Assembly: GCA_009869945.1 (NCBI GenBank)
Contig: WIXG01000321.1
Location: 25,160-89,159, forward strand
DNA from: Mesaphorura yosii
Taxonomy: Eukaryota > Arthropoda > Collembola > Poduromorpha > Tullbergiidae
Reading direction: 5' to 3'
DNA length: 64,000 nt
In this document: positions 63,686 to 64,000 of the stretch, piece after piece
Position numbering within the stretch: position 1 is the stretch's first letter
Layout: the number at the start of each line of letters is the position of its first letter
Made by a program: the position numbers and the translations under genes
Notes under the pieces: generated by a model
Databases searched by the model: none
What the model was told of the DNA's origin: nothing
The model's input: only the letters and a program-made list of their open reading frames with translations

Positions 63686-63900
63686 TCCGAGATCACGTGT
63701 AAATTGGCTTTCCTGCTACCGAGAATTGAGAGAGCAAAGTTTTGAAGTGGCACCGAAGGAATCATGCACTTCACCGAGCACTCTGAGCCGAAAATTTCCA
63801 GCTTGAAATTCTCAGACTTCCAAACTCACTCCGCATCAGCGTCATTCGCATTGTCTCATTTGCACCGCTCTCCACATTGTCAACACGAGCAACGAGCAAG

Positions 63901-64000
63901 CTACCACCGCCATCAGCGAGTTGAAGTTCTGCTGCACACGGAGCGCCTGCAACAAAAAGTAATTTCATGAGCCATTTCGTACAAGCTCCAAGGCGGCTGT
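63901..64000. repeat. Direct repeat, copy B (reaches the window edge)
   Basis: Identical to 63586-63685 and still matching at the last base, so the repeat may continue outside the window. The exon fragment it carries (63901-63946) has a good acceptor but no clear donor at its other end. On its own it is not a working exon. Confidence 0.95.

Noticed and set aside
1-64000. CRISPR arrays, operons, insertion sequences, rRNA
   Set aside because: None seen. The window is eukaryotic with spliced genes, and the only clustered repeats are the minisatellite and the 315-base-offset duplication.

Overview
The window is nuclear DNA of an animal. Eight protein genes are recognisable by splice-joined homology. 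All have metazoan-specific architectures (CEP170, PPM1K, CRIM1, SNX5/6, makorin, ARHGEF33, RasGRP), and most are interrupted by introns, many only 70-100 bp long. The strong G/C preference at third codon positions, compact genes and short introns suit a protostome, perhaps an arthropod, but I cannot name the group from sequence alone. No prokaryotic, organellar, CRISPR or recognisable transposon content was found. Every gene model was built by matching splice sites, reading phase and family sequence. The seven complete models, six of them spliced, each add up to a whole number of codons; the eighth, RasGRP, runs off the window but also stays in frame.

Layout, left to right: (1) 210-5836 minus, a CEP170-type centrosomal protein without the FHA domain. 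(2) 7566-8576 minus, a single-exon PPM1K-type mitochondrial phosphatase. (3) 9620-15104 minus, a 580-residue type I membrane protein equal to the C-terminal two thirds of CRIM1 (VWC, antistasin repeats, VWC, TM). (4) About 12.6 kb without a clear gene. (5) 27742-33625 plus, a 252-residue secreted protein equal to the N-terminal part of CRIM1 (IGFBP domain and two Cys-rich modules). (6) 40381-42012 plus, a 210-residue signal peptide-VWC-VWC-TM protein, a small paralogue of the start of gene 3. (7) 42169-44146 minus, SNX5/SNX6, tail to tail with gene 6. (8) 45553-47191 plus, a makorin E3 ligase divergent from SNX. (9) 48363-57707 plus, an ARHGEF33-like DH-only RhoGEF. (10) 59016 to the right edge, minus, the C-terminal half of a RasGRP exchange factor, cut by the window end.

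The outstanding region is 9.6-42 kb. A protein that is one CRIM1 polypeptide in vertebrates is encoded here by separate genes on opposite strands, each with its own signal peptide, plus a third two-VWC membrane gene. By family knowledge these would act on BMP/TGF-beta-type ligands outside the cell; that they work together is inference. Other points of note are three GC-AG introns among 44, two competing in-frame donors that keep or remove a zinc ligand of the RasGRP C1 domain, and a direct duplication of at least 100 bp at the right edge that overlaps a RasGRP exon.
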